The position numbers and the translations under genes are program-made. From Populus alba (Eukaryota; Streptophyta; Magnoliopsida; Malpighiales; Salicaceae), in the NCBI RefSeq assembly GCF_005239225.2, contig NC_133293.1:4526001-4590000 (forward strand): a stretch of DNA of 64,000 nt. The letters run 5' to 3'. Positions 1 to 11,800 of this stretch are shown here, one piece after another. The notes below the pieces were generated by a model. It was given only the letters and a program-made list of their open reading frames with translations. It searched no databases and had not been told where the DNA came from. Position 1 is the stretch's first letter. Each line of letters opens with the position of its first letter.

Positions 1-699
1 TAATAATATATTACCAGCTCATCTTTTTTGTAAACCATTTAAAGCATAACTCTTTCAGATATCTAAAAAAATATTACACTAAGATTAGGATGATCTCCAA
101 TTCTAATTTTCTCATTATTTCAATTATCTCGACGAGCTTCTAAACTTGATAGTTTGTGTTCATAATAACTTGTGCAGTATTATTAATTGCACATGCCATC
201 ACTTCAAATTATAAAGAATAATCATTTATCATTGGTGCTTTTCATTTTGTACGTTTTGAAAATGAAGTTCCATATAATAATGGAGTAGATGATAAGAAAC
301 CTTATGTACTTACTTTTGATGATGAGAACTTCTATAATCATAAGGATAAAAAATTCTCTAAATGAATCTCATTTTGCCTGCATCTCATAAAAATCATCAA
401 TATTCAACTCTGTCTGTGAACCTTTTTCTAGCATTCTCGACTTGAGCTTTAGTTATATCTTTCTCATATATCTTTCTAAGATTGTCCAAGTGATGAAGAG
501 GTTTTTCTCAAATAAGCCTTAACTTAGGATTGATCTTGTAACAATAAATAAATAAATAAATAAAATAAACAAATTAAAACTATTATAACTAATAAATATA
601 TAATAATGAAAATACAGCAAGTGAATTATAATATTCATAACTTCAATAAGGATTTCAACACCTCATCTAGAGCCTTAACTATTTTGGTTGTGTCATTTC
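1..699. other. AT-rich intergenic DNA
   Basis: No gene is visible here. The sequence is strongly AT-rich, with a short AAAT simple repeat near 545-563. It probably belongs to the same decayed transposon as the Harbinger-like fragments that follow, but nothing in these bases proves that. Confidence 0.5.
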
Positions 700-713
700 A
701 TCAAATTTCATTT

Positions 714-930
714 TTCAATTCAATTTCCTTTTGCAAAAATCATTTGCTCCTTATGAGTTTTCAAATAATTCAACACTTCTATCATAGAGATGTTCAAAAA
801 ATATTTTCCATTGATTTCAGTTATCACCTTCCTATAATCTTTGGAAAAAAGAAAAAACCTATCTTTTTTTTTACCCTTATTCTTTTGCTCTGTAAAAATT
901 TGAAGCATCCTCCCATCCATTTTTATAATC
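714..930 (-). pseudogene. Myb/SANT-like domain fragment of a PIF/Harbinger element
   Basis: The minus strand has a 66-codon open frame ending at 720. It includes FFLFSKDYRKVITEINGKYF and, further on, EVLNYLKTHKEQ. The FSK-x-aromatic and EV-N-L-T-K pattern resembles the Myb/SANT-like DNA-binding protein that accompanies PIF/Harbinger transposases in plants. The frame is short and flanked by stop codons, so it is a relict. The Harbinger nuclease relict 450 bases away on the same strand supports the assignment; the domain match alone would be weak. Confidence 0.45.
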
Positions 931-1384
931 CATCTTAAATATATATCACCATCATTTCCACCTTCTATCTCAATAACATCCTCTACATCTATATTACTAC
1001 CTATTATTATATGACATCATGTAACATATTCCTTAACTAACATTACTCATTAAAAATAAAAACAAATCACAAATAAAAAATCTATGGCTATAATAATACA
1101 ACAAAGATTCAATAGACATTATAAAAAAAAAAGGTACATAAAAGTGAAGCATCTAATCTCAAGTTCACGATATTTAAAATAACTAATTCAAAGTAAAATA
1201 CAAACAATATATAAATTTAAATTCTTATCAAAAGCTTTGGTAAAAAAGACAAGTTAATATTGAGACGTGTAATCATGTCATATTTATGCAACCACAATCT
1301 CTCTCATAATTCCCCCCCTTTCCATATTCATTTATAGCAATTCCTCTATAAATAAATTCACCCTTAGGTTAATTACTCATAAGC

Positions 1385-1990
1385 TTTCTATCAACTTGTG
1401 CAATAATTTCTTCATTTGGATCAAAATTCATTAAGAAGTTGGGTAAACTACAAGTTAAAGCAATTTCACACCATATCCACAACATAATGTGAAATCTATG
1501 TTATAATAAAAAATCTTAACTTCAAAACACCAAAAGCCATTTCAATTGCATTATGCAATGAATAATGTATTAAGTTGAACAACTCTTTTGGGTTCTCAAG
1601 TGATATTAAGTACTTTAATGTGAAGTGATAAACTCCAATCTCAACATATATCAAGCATCAACTAGGTAGAATTTATCTAAAAATACAATTAGAAAAAATG
1701 ACTTCAAAAACTTTAGGTAACATTTTTTTTTCACTATTAAAAATATATGTATAAAAACTAAATACCTTAAGAAATATTTAGCTTATCTTCTCTATTTAAA
1801 TCATTATCTAAAATTATTTAGTCTAAAGTTGAGCTCTCCCACCCAAGAAAGACATTAGTGAATTTCAAATCAAAAGTGCAAGCAGTTAATGCATTCATTG
1901 TAGGATAACTTTTCCTTTTTTTATACCTTGATACATCTTCTTTGAGAACCTTAACTTGGATATATGTTTCATATGTATACAATTGATACA
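1385..1990 (-). pseudogene. PIF/Harbinger transposase (DDE nuclease) relict
   Basis: Read on the minus strand, the fragment follows the order of a plant Harbinger nuclease. IQVKVLKEDVSRYKKRK and TFDLKFTNVFLGWESSTLD lie near 1830-1970, KFYLVDA near 1660-1680, and NPKELFNLIHYSLHNAIEMA followed by FGVLKLRF near 1520-1600. The family usually reads GWEGSxxD, YLVDAGY and LRNxIERxFGVLK at these places. Stop codons and frame changes interrupt all parts, and one AT-rich gap around 1690-1800 resembles an intron or a deletion. The copy cannot make an active enzyme. No terminal inverted repeats were identified. Confidence 0.7.
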
Positions 1991-3496
1991 ATCTATAAAA
2001 TCTTATTTATAATAATAAAAATTATTATATGAGCAAAATAAATATTGTTAAAATAAATATATTTACATAATAAAATACCATAAAATATGGATAAAAACCT
2101 TTCTCCATTGTTAAGTATTATGCTGGAATTGTAGAACTATTTGGAATATCTTGATGAGGCAAGATTAATTTCAAGTAGAGAAAGAACGGATATTATGCTG
2201 CCAAGATTTTTTTATAGGAAAAAAAGAGGCGTAAAAGAGAAAAGAGTAAAAATAAGGTTTGTGTTAATATGCAAGTATTTTTGGAATATTGTTTTTAAAG
2301 TCAATTTTAAAAGAGATTACTATAATAAATCGGAAGGTATCCCCTCTAATTTACTTTTGCATCTTTTTATAAATTGAATTTCATTTGAAATTCAAATCAA
2401 TACTCAATTCAAAACTAAAGAATTATTTTAATTTTTTAAAAAATATAAGGTTTTGCAATATTTATTGGAGTCTAGGAAGATATATATTAATATTGATGGT
2501 TTTTAATTTAAATATTATAGATTTAACTACTACTATTATATCATGAAATAAATAATACTTTATATAAATATTTTTTTATTGTTCCATTAAACTATCTACA
2601 ATTCCATCATGTATGAAATTTATCCGACAAGGATTGCAGTTTTCATGGTTTCTTGAGCATGCAACAACATCAAGTAAAATATCATAAAATTAGGATTGTG
2701 ATCAAATTCTGCAAATATTATGTTATCATGCAATCTCTGTCTAATTTATATAGTGCCATTGAATAATGTTAAATACTAGTTTTTCAAATAAAATATAATT
2801 AAAAAATAAAAAAAAAATTATATTGGATCAAATCCGATCCAATATATTTAAGTTTGGGCTGAACCCTTCCATCCATAAACCGTTCTTCACTATTCATTTT
2901 GCAAAACTAAACAGTAAAAAAATAAAACTCTCTACTATTAAGATGCATGAAAAGGGAAGAAGTAGCTCTCAATTGTTTTCAACAAACTTGTCATTCAACA
3001 TAAAATTAAATGGTTCCTATAAAAATAATAAATTAAATCTTAACATTACTAAACATATTGTTTATACAGTTTACTTTAAAAGTTAAAACTGACGCTTAAA
3101 CAAAAACCTTCTAAAAGAATAAAATTTCTAGGCTGACCTAATTTTGATGGGCAGTACTGTCGTCCTAACTCTATTGATTTGGGAACAACCTTCATTTTAT
3201 ACATAAAAAATCTTATATTTTATTATCAACCAGTCATAGTACTATTAATCTAGCACCATGAAAGCTATATATCTTTAGAAAACAAAATTTAACATAAAAT
3301 AATATCGAGATATTACTTGTATTTTTTCTAGTAAAAAAATTTTGAATCATGCGGCAATTATTTTGATATGATTTAGTTAACTTGATGAGTCTAAAAATAA
3401 TATAAATAGTTAATAAAAATAATTTGACTCAAAATAATTATTTAAAATAATATTTTTTTTATAAATATTAAAATGATAACATATTAGAACAATTTT
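1991..3496. other. AT-rich intergenic DNA without a recognised gene
   Basis: The stretch holds two short open frames (2141-2377 and 2823-3086, plus strand) that show no recognisable domain and have the composition of the surrounding AT-rich DNA. I see no coding signal, RNA gene or well-defined repeat. Confidence 0.5.
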
Positions 3497-4060
3497 GGTC
3501 AACCTAAGTTAATCTGTTGATTCACATGCTTAGTCATGAAACAATGAGAACCAATATAAAGCAATTCGAAACAAATTATGAAGTCTAATTTTCAATAAAC
3601 TCAATGTTAAAAGACACAATTGAAAATGGAAAACAAAGCGGTAAAAAGGAACAAAAAGAATTACATGAGTCAACCTAGGTTAACCCCCAATAAAAAGCAA
3701 ATTGAATCCTAATTCCTAATCAACCTAGTGTTGAAAAATAAAATTAAAAAAAAATCAATTGAAAAAACTACTTGAGTCAACTCGGGTTAATCCGCCAAAC
3801 CTGTAACTCGATTCATGAAATGAAAATAGCCTCATACAAAGCAAACCAAAATAAATACGAAGCCTAATTTTTAATCAACTCAATGTTAAATGATGAAACT
3901 GAGATAAAAGGTCCATTAAAAAAAGGAAAAAAAAAAAAAAACTCGAAACCAACCGAGTTAACTTGTCATACCCACTATTCAAGACATGAAATTGGAATAA
4001 CCTTATAAAAAATAAATTATAAAATTTATTTCCCAACCAATACATTATAAAATAATAAAA
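3497..4060. repeat. Degenerate tandem repeat array
   Basis: Four diverged copies of a unit recur in direct orientation, each starting with a form of 'gtcaaccTaggTtaacc'. The starts are near 3497, 3667, 3776 and 3948. Each unit goes on to 'agcctaatttttaatcaac' and 'tcaatgttaaa'-type text, followed by an A-rich stretch. Unit lengths vary from about 110 to 170 bases because of deletions. Confidence 0.6.
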
Positions 4061-4068
4061 TTGAATTT

Positions 4069-4071
<3 letters not shown>

Positions 4072-4117
<46 letters not shown>
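4072..4117. repeat. (TA)n microsatellite
   Basis: An uninterrupted TA dinucleotide run of about 46 bases lies between the tandem repeat array and the 3' end of the PPDK gene. Confidence 0.95.
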
Positions 4118-4120
<3 letters not shown>

Positions 4121-4264
4121 CCAAGAAAGGGAAAAAAGTGATATGTGAAGAAAGTTTCAGTAAAACCTCTTCTTTTTAATTTGTTATTTTTAATAATTCC
4201 TACCAGACAAACAGATGACTATGGCTTCTAAAACATGCACAGAATGACAAGCCTCTTTACATTA

Positions 4265-4504
4265 TATGAATCTGTTGGACTTTACAAGTAACTTGGTGAA
4301 TACAGGTTCCAGACGAGTAAGCAGTAGAGAGCTCACAAGCTCTGGTCCCCATTTCCAATATCAGGATGCAGGAGCTGACCTTTATTTACACTTCTATCAA
4401 TGGTGCTTATTGTACAGCAGTTGTTTCATTCATCGTAAATTTACAAGTGGGTAATGTCGGCGAAATGTGCTCTTGGAAAGCAGCTGCTTCTGTTGAAGCC
4501 TGCT
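4265..4504 (-). other. Probable PPDK 3' untranslated region
   Basis: This segment follows the PPDK stop codon (4505-4507) on the minus strand. Its composition is more balanced than the AT-rich DNA beyond it, as expected for a 3' UTR. The exact polyadenylation site cannot be set from the sequence. Confidence 0.4.
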
Positions 4505-7500
4505 TCACACTGCAACCTGCGCAGCTGCTAGCCTTGCAATGGGGACCCTGTCGAAGTGAAATGGAGTCAGGAATTTGGTTTAGTTTGATGGAAGTTTGGA
4601 CTATTTTGGAAATGTATAGTCTTTGAACCTGAATGGAGAGCATGAAACATAGTCTAGTCCTGCCTCCGCGAAGAATGCCACAGAAGAAGGCTCCCCTCCA
4701 TGCTCTCCACATATTCCAACCTGTTCATCAATTGTCAAGGAAAAAACAAATCAAATAAGATTCTGCCATAGGTTTTTCCTTCTTCAATCAACACCAAAAA
4801 TATATGTATAAAGAAAAAATGCACAAATAAATCTCATCTGCTGACACAACTACCTGTTATCCTGTAACATACTGGTTATCTCTTTCAATATAAAATCAAA
4901 TGGTGTTAGAAAATTAAAGAAAATCCTGTGTCTGCTTCAAAGATGGGCATGAACATGGTTCCATCAGTATAACTTACCTTCAAGCTTGGCCTAGCTGCAC
5001 GGCCCCTTTCGGTGGCCATCTTGATGAGTTGGCCTACACCTTTCTGATCAAGCACCTGGACGCAGAACATCATGGTGGTTATTGTCAAGCAAACAGTTCT
5101 AATTATTCTGATTTCATCCACATGAAGAATTATCTTCACTATTAGACCAATATCAGCGAAGCAAGTGAGCTGGAAGATGATGTGACTAACCTCAAAGGGA
5201 TCGCTTTGCAAAATGCCCTTTGATAGGTATATGGGGAGAAACTTGCCAACATCATCTCTACTATATCCAAATGTCATTTGCGTGAGATCATTGGTTCCGA
5301 AGGAGAAGAACTCCGCTTGTTTTGCAATCTAACATTATCAAACAGCAAAAATAAGACGACATATATAATTGACAAGAACCTCTGGCAACAAAATTGCATT
5401 TCTTTATCAAAGACAACAAGTACATCTCAGTTGTTTCCAGCCCTATGTGCTAGAAGCAAGGTTGAAAGTAATAATCATGACGCAACATTTGTCTTAACAT
5501 ACCTCGTCTGCAACCAAAGCAGCTCTAGGAATCTCAATCATGGTCCCCACCTTGTAGCTCAAGGTTACATCCATTTCAGAGAATACTTTCTTCGCTACAT
5601 TCCTTATTAGAGTCATTTGATGACCTAGTTCCTGCAAAAAATGCCAAGTTATCAGGAAGTTTGAGTGCTTGATTTTAAATAAATAAAATCCAGTGAAGTA
5701 GAAGGGATTCATGCCTGCGGCGTTCCAACAAGAGGAACCATTATTTCAGGAAGAACGGTGACACCCTGGTTGCTCATTGAGACGGCAGCCTGAAAGATAG
5801 CACGTGCTTGCATTTCAGTGAGTTCTGGGTATGATATCCCTAGCCTGTTCACATCAAGTTCCACTTGTCAACATTCCTTGACTAAAATTACTAGTTTCTC
5901 TACGTGCAGTTAAAAGCTGAGCTGTGTAAATGCATGAACAAGGCTGCCAATTGGCAGGTCTTTTTTCTTTTTTCTTTTTTGTCCCTGGTGAATTGAAGAC
6001 AAAAGCATAGGATAACACATCTAGGATTGGCTACACACTTGAATATTGAGTTCGTTTAATGAAACGTTCGTGAAAACAATAGATGGAAAGTACATATGAA
6101 GAACCACCAAACCTGCAGCCTCGGAAACCAAGCATAGGATTTACTTCTGATAATTTCTCGATTCTTGAGAACACTTCATCTTCCATCATGCCAGTCTCTG
6201 TGGTCAGCTCACTTACAATTTGTTCCAGATCACCTTCTGGCAGAAATTCATGGAGTGGAGGATCCAATAGACGGATTGTTACCGGAAAGCCTGACATGGA
6301 AAATACAATCTTACTTGTGCACCAATAAAAAAAAAAAAAAAATAGAGCCTGCTCCTTTTTCTCTAAGATACATGCACCCAAAGCAGATGAAGCAACCAAA
6401 AAACTTTGATATTGTATCCAATTTAAATGGTCCAAAAAGCATATAATTAGATATGATTCCAAAAATCCAAACGGCAACAGCGGAAAGTACCATCCATTGC
6501 ACGAAAAATCCCCTCAAAGTCTGATCTTTGATAAGGTAGTAATAGGTCTAGTGCTGCCTTTCTCTGCTCTGGTGTAACTGCCATTATCATCCTTCTCACA
6601 GCCTTTAATCTCTCATCGGACGCAAAGAACTGAAAACATTACAAACAGAATTTTTTATAAAAAAAAAATGTAACCTCGCTGTATCAATGCAGCATGATAT
6701 GGATGGCATCAACAGAAGAATGTTGTGACATATCGGGGGTTCCTCAGGCTCATTTAAAATGCTTTTATGTAATACAAGGAAATGATTTATTGATGATAAT
6801 TATGACCATAAGAATTACCATGTGCTCTGTCCTACAGAGTCCAATCCCTTGGGCACCATTGTTTCTTGCTCTTAGTGCATCTTCAGGAGTATCAGCATTT
6901 GCCATGACCTATTACACCATCATAATACCAAGTCATAAGATAGATTCTTCATTAACAAATAATGATAGATGTGAACCTTCTCTCAGTTGAAGGGCACCTT
7001 GATGCGTCTTATTTCGTCAGCCCAAGACATAAATGTCTCTAGATCACCACTTAGTGCTGGAGGAGATAGTGGCTGTTTCCCCAGTACTACCTCACCAGTC
7101 GATCCATTGAGTGAGATCCATTCTCCTTCACTGATAACAACATCCCCAATTTCAACGACCTGCATCATCAAATCAACAAATATGTTTGTAGAATCCACTC
7201 TCCATGTGAAGTAACTATTGTGTGGTGGCAGAGAAGTAAAACATCACCTTCTCGGCATCACTGACATGGATATCAGAGCAGCCAGACACACAACATCTTC
7301 CCCAACCACGTGCTACCACAGCAGCATGAGATGTCATTCCACCTCTGGCTGTCAAGATTCCAGCAGCTGCATGCATGCCACCAACATCCTCTGGGCTGGT
7401 TTCTGTCCTTACCTTCATTCATACGAACAAGTTAAGATCCCGACATTTGAACAGGCTAGGGAAGTCAAATCACATAGCAACGATAATATTTTTCCAACAT

Positions 7501-10500
7501 TTTCACAGTTCATCATTCTTTGGAACTAGCTCAAGATCAAGCATACTGACAAGCAGTCGTCATAAAGTCATACGAGAAGTTGTAATTGAAAGTGCACTCT
7601 AGTTATATTAATATGGATGTTCAAACAAGAAGGAAAATTGTACCATAAGGGCACTTAGAAGTTGAGTCAATTGAAGATACTGAACCATTGACAGCAAGCA
7701 TGTTGAGCAGTCACATGATGTCAAATGGAAGAATCATCCTCAAATTTAATTTTCATGTTGCTTCATTTTATAACATCTGTAAACTAAGCAATCAAAATGG
7801 TCGCCTTGTTTCAGACAATGTTATTATAAAAAATTATTTGGCTCCCCATAAACATATTAATATTGCAAGAAGATTGAGCTTACCAAAATGACACTTTTTC
7901 CCTGCGCATGCCATTCTTCAGCATCATCTGCACTGAACACTACCTGCCCCACTGCTGCCCCTGGTGATGCGGGCAAGCCTGTCGCGACCACTTTGTCTTT
8001 GTAAGCAGATGGATTCTCAAACTAGCCAAAATTTTAAACATTTGCGTGAGTAAAACTGACGCGTGTGAAAATTATCAATATATATATATATATGGTCACT
8101 ATATAGATGCATATTACTTGTGGATGAAGAAGTTGGTCGAGATGCTGCGGCTCCACCATCTTAATTGCAGAGCGAATATCAACAAGCCCTTCGCTAACCA
8201 TGTCTACAGCTATCTTCACTGCACCTTTACCAGTACGCTTCCCGGATCGGCATTGCAACATCCAAAGCCTGTTTTCTTGAACTGTGAACTCAATATCCTG
8301 TACATAGCACAGATTACCTAGGTTATTTCTTTTTTTTTTTTTCACTTTTCACTTTTCAATTCTAAAATCTTCCAATACATGCAAGAGAGAGAGATCACCA
8401 CTATAGAAATATGCTACTCAGATACAAATCATGTAAAATAAATTCGACTTGATGAGTGAACCACCTAAAAATCACATAAATTAAGAATTATATGACATGA
8501 ATGATCAAAGGCTTCAAACAGTGAATGAAATTTTACCATCATATCTTTGTAATGGCGCTCTAGAATTTCACAATTCTCCACAAGCTCATCGTAAGCTTGA
8601 GGCATGCAATTTTTCATTGTATCCAAGTCTTCGGGTGTTCTAATTCCAGCAACTACATCCTCTCCCTACAAAAAACCAACCATGCTAAACTGTAAACATC
8701 ACCTCATTTGGTTAGATAGAATGAAACTGATGTTAGGTAAACCTGAGCATTGATTAGAAATTCCCCGTAGAGCTTCTTTTCACCAGTGCTTGGGTTTCTA
8801 GTAAACAGAACACCTGTTCCTGATGTATTTCCCATGTTCCCAAAAACCATGCATTGGATGTTTACTGCAGTTCCTTTTAATCCAGTAATTTGATTGATGC
8901 TTCGGTACTTGATGGCTCTTGGGCTGTCCCAAGAATCAAAAACTGCGGTCATAGCTAACTGCAGTTGTTTTTTTGGATCTGAATTTAACACAGGTAGAAT
9001 GTATGAGTTCAAAACTTGTTCCGGGAACAAGTATTAGAACTTATATTTGGTAAAACTTGGTACCTGATGGAAACTCTTCACCCTTCACTTCAAGGTAGAC
9101 TTTCTTGTACTGCTCCACAAGTTCTTTGAGATCAGCAGCTGTTAGATCAGTATCTAGCCTTGCTCCTTTTGATTCCTTCATCTTTTCTAACTTCTCTTCA
9201 AATGATGAGTGTGGGATTCCCATCACCTTTAATTGAATAGCAGTAGATATTAATGAAGTGAGTGACATTAAGAGGAGGTGACAGATATGCTTCAGAATCA
9301 ACAAGGTGGTATATTACACAAAGGGAGCAATTTTTAAATGGTGTTTTGCGACCGCGGGACACCAAAACATTCCCAAAAATAAATTTAGAAGTTAAGGAAT
9401 CATATGCCAATGTTTGAAAATGACTCAACAAGCACTTACAACGTCTCCAAACATGTCTAGAAAGCGCCTGAAGGAGTCATAGGCAAAACGCTCTCCACTT
9501 TTCGCACTCAAACCAGCAACCACTTGATCATTCAGTCCAAGGTTAAGGACAGTGTCCATCATGCCAGGCATTGAAATCTAGGCAAGCAGATCAAATTCTA
9601 ATTAATGTCAAGGACGACGGTATAAAATCTAAACAAAATGGAAGTTACAGGCATAATCATCATAAGCAGACCACAGAAGCTGAGTGCTGTTGCTTGAGTA
9701 GTTGCTCTATATAAACTTAAAGTGGAAAGTCTTACAGCAGCGCCAGAACGAACAGAGAGGAGGAGAGGTTTGGAGGGGTCACCAAGGAAGGCTCCCATGT
9801 CCTTCTCCACAAATTTTAAGCCTTCCAATATCTCCTCCCATAAACCTAGTGGCAGCTTTTTTCCTATCTGCTGATATTCATGGCATGCTTCTGTTGATAT
9901 GGTGAGTCCAGGTGGCACTGACAAACCAATGCTTGCCATCTCTGCCAGGTTTGCTCCCTTCCCTCCCAGCTAAAGTAAACACACAAGTAGAAGTGGATAT
10001 CGGAAAATTAACTTGGTTTCTGCATTGCTTATAATTTAAAACACAGATGTAGCATTAACTCATTTAACCATGAAATTTGATAACAGTCAAACAAGTTTAG
10101 TCGGGTGCTTACCAGGGACTTCATGGTCTTGTTGCCTTCGCTCCTTCCTTTTCCAAAAGTAAATACTCGCTGCGTAAATCAGAGAAGATATGAGTTTCAG
10201 CCTTGCAACTCTACGATTAAATTCCATTTGGCAGGCCTTTTTTCAGCTCAGTAACATCTATTATCCATCGCTTAATGCAGTCAAGGTTGTGCAACCACTA
10301 ACTTAACAGTGTTATAGCTTCAGATTTTGAATCTTGGCATTAACTAGCATGAAGCCATGAACAAACTATATGGTAGACACTGCAATAATATAGGATTTCA
10401 ATGTTCATGTTCATGTTCAAAAGACAGTAATGATAATAAAATGATGCATCTTTACTGGTTTCATGAATTCCAATTATAAAAGGTTGTCAAAAAACGCACT

Positions 10501-11352
10501 GTAGGCTGACTGGACAGCACCCAGGCCCATTCTAGCCCGGCGGGGCAACCTATCTCCTCTGGTTCCATGGAGGTAAAGTAGGACTGATATAGCCAAAAAA
10601 AAAAAAAAAAAAGGCACAAGTAGGCCCATTGCAACGTGACAAGCCCAGATGCAGCCCTCAAAAAGTCGAAACAACAAAATGTGATGGGGATTCACTATCC
10701 ATTAAGATTTTTCAGGAAAGGAAATGGTTTTTGAAAGAATATTTATTATCATTCGCTAAAATCAGCATTATTAACTACAAAAAAAGGTTTATTTTTGTTG
10801 TTTTTCAAAATTCAATATTTATTAAATCTTTTAAAATATATCAAATTGATATGCATATTTTTTTAATTGCAACTTGATATCGGCTAACAAACAAGTGAAT
10901 TCGAGAATATCTAACATCATCGAAATGAAAAGAAAAGGGAAAAAAAAACATTGCTAGTCTTGAACCATAACTAAACTCCCATCATCCAAGCTAATTGGAG
11001 TCGTAGAAAGAAAGGAAACGTGCATGCAAAGAGGAGAAAGAAGTACCTTTGTAGCGATGGGTGTAGGGTCTGATACAGCTGGGCTGCTGCTACTGATAGT
11101 TTGTGCTCGGGTTCTGTTCTGAGAAGGTGGCCTGGAAATGTTACCGAACCCGCCATTGTTGTGGCTATCCTGACAGGTGCGGATCCCATAAGCTCGGCCA
11201 CCCCGGCTCAACCGTATCATTGAACGGTCTTCTCTTAGGAGCAAATGATTCATGATATCCACATACTTCCCCTTGTACAGCCTCCGCCTGCTGCTGTATA
11301 GCCTTGCCGGTGCACTAGTCCTAATGAGCATATCTTTTATCGTTGATGACAT
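4505..11352 (-). CDS. PPDK: Pyruvate, phosphate dikinase, chloroplast-type
   Basis: PPDK interconverts pyruvate, ATP and Pi with phosphoenolpyruvate, AMP and PPi. Coding exons, in transcript order: 11352-11047, 10169-10113, 9969-9736, 9577-9440, 9226-9064, 8978-8743, 8665-8537, 8297-8118, 8021-7884, 7412-7248, 7159-6998, 6908-6819, 6629-6491, 6290-6113, 5844-5715, 5631-5503, 5328-5191, 5055-4978, 4720-4629, 4547-4505. They sum to 2925 bases (974 aa) with phase kept throughout, close to the usual plastid PPDK length. Exon 1 (102 codons, rich in S, R and T) looks like a transit peptide. The mature part starts [19 protein letters not shown]. The swivelling-domain motif [15 protein letters not shown] carries the catalytic His556 and the regulatory Thr554. 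[12 protein letters not shown] carries the catalytic Cys934. All key residues are intact. The donor after exon 15 is GC instead of GT. Identity is near certain; exon ends are read by eye. Confidence 0.96.
10170..11046 (-). promoter_or_regulatory. PPDK intron 1, possible site of the cytosolic promoter
   Basis: The 877-base first intron separates the transit-peptide exon from the first exon of the mature enzyme. In maize and Arabidopsis a second promoter in this intron makes the cytosolic isoform. The same exon layout here makes that possible. Reading upstream from exon 2 meets an in-frame stop within four codons, so a cytosolic form would need its own small first exon or would start at the Met inside exon 2. 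I could not identify a convincing TATA box or short exon. The function is an inference from the family. Confidence 0.35.
10490..10612. repeat. GC-rich insertion ending in an 18-base poly(A), inside PPDK intron 1
   Basis: About 105 bases with markedly higher GC than the rest of the intron (containing 'cccattctagcccggcgggg') run directly into 18 consecutive A residues at 10595-10612. A compact GC-rich body with a poly(A) tail suggests a retroposed short element such as a SINE. No clear target-site duplication is visible, so the assignment is tentative. Confidence 0.35.
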
Positions 11353-11800
11353 CTTCGATCTATCTAATCGCCAGTCGATGATTACTTTATTAATATCTGC
11401 TTTAAGAACCCAAATAAATGAAATGAAGGTGATGGTGATTAGTTATTGGTTCATTTCTAGCTGGCTGGCTGGCTAGAAAGAGTGTTAGGAGAGATGAAGA
11501 GAGAAAGATTCACGATGCTAGCTGCTATTGATGGAGATCAAACCAGGTTACCTGAAAGATCCAAAGAGAAATTAAGATGGGAGTTAGTTATTGTGGACCT
11601 GAGGAATTGAGGAGCTAATTAGATGAAAGGGAGCTAGCTTCTTTCGAAACAAAAATGGCGGTTGGTGTTTTTTTGTGTATTATAAAATTAGTTTTCGAGA
11701 CCAACCAAGGGTATGATAGAGTGACACGGGTGGACAAGAAATTAGGATTATACAGAGAGGTTAATTGTGTGTCTGGAAGGTGATGGTAACATCAGTCGCG
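11353..11800 (-). promoter_or_regulatory. PPDK upstream region and probable 5' UTR
   Basis: This is the DNA immediately upstream of the PPDK start codon on the minus strand. It is less AT-rich than the intergenic DNA beyond 11800 and has no gene of its own. It probably holds the 5' UTR and the promoter of the plastid form. No specific element is claimed. Confidence 0.35.

Noticed and set aside
4407..4712. Minus-strand 101-codon frame at the PPDK 3' end
   Set aside because: It reads across exon 19, the last intron and exon 20 in other frames; the spliced frame ends in the conserved PPDK C-terminus.
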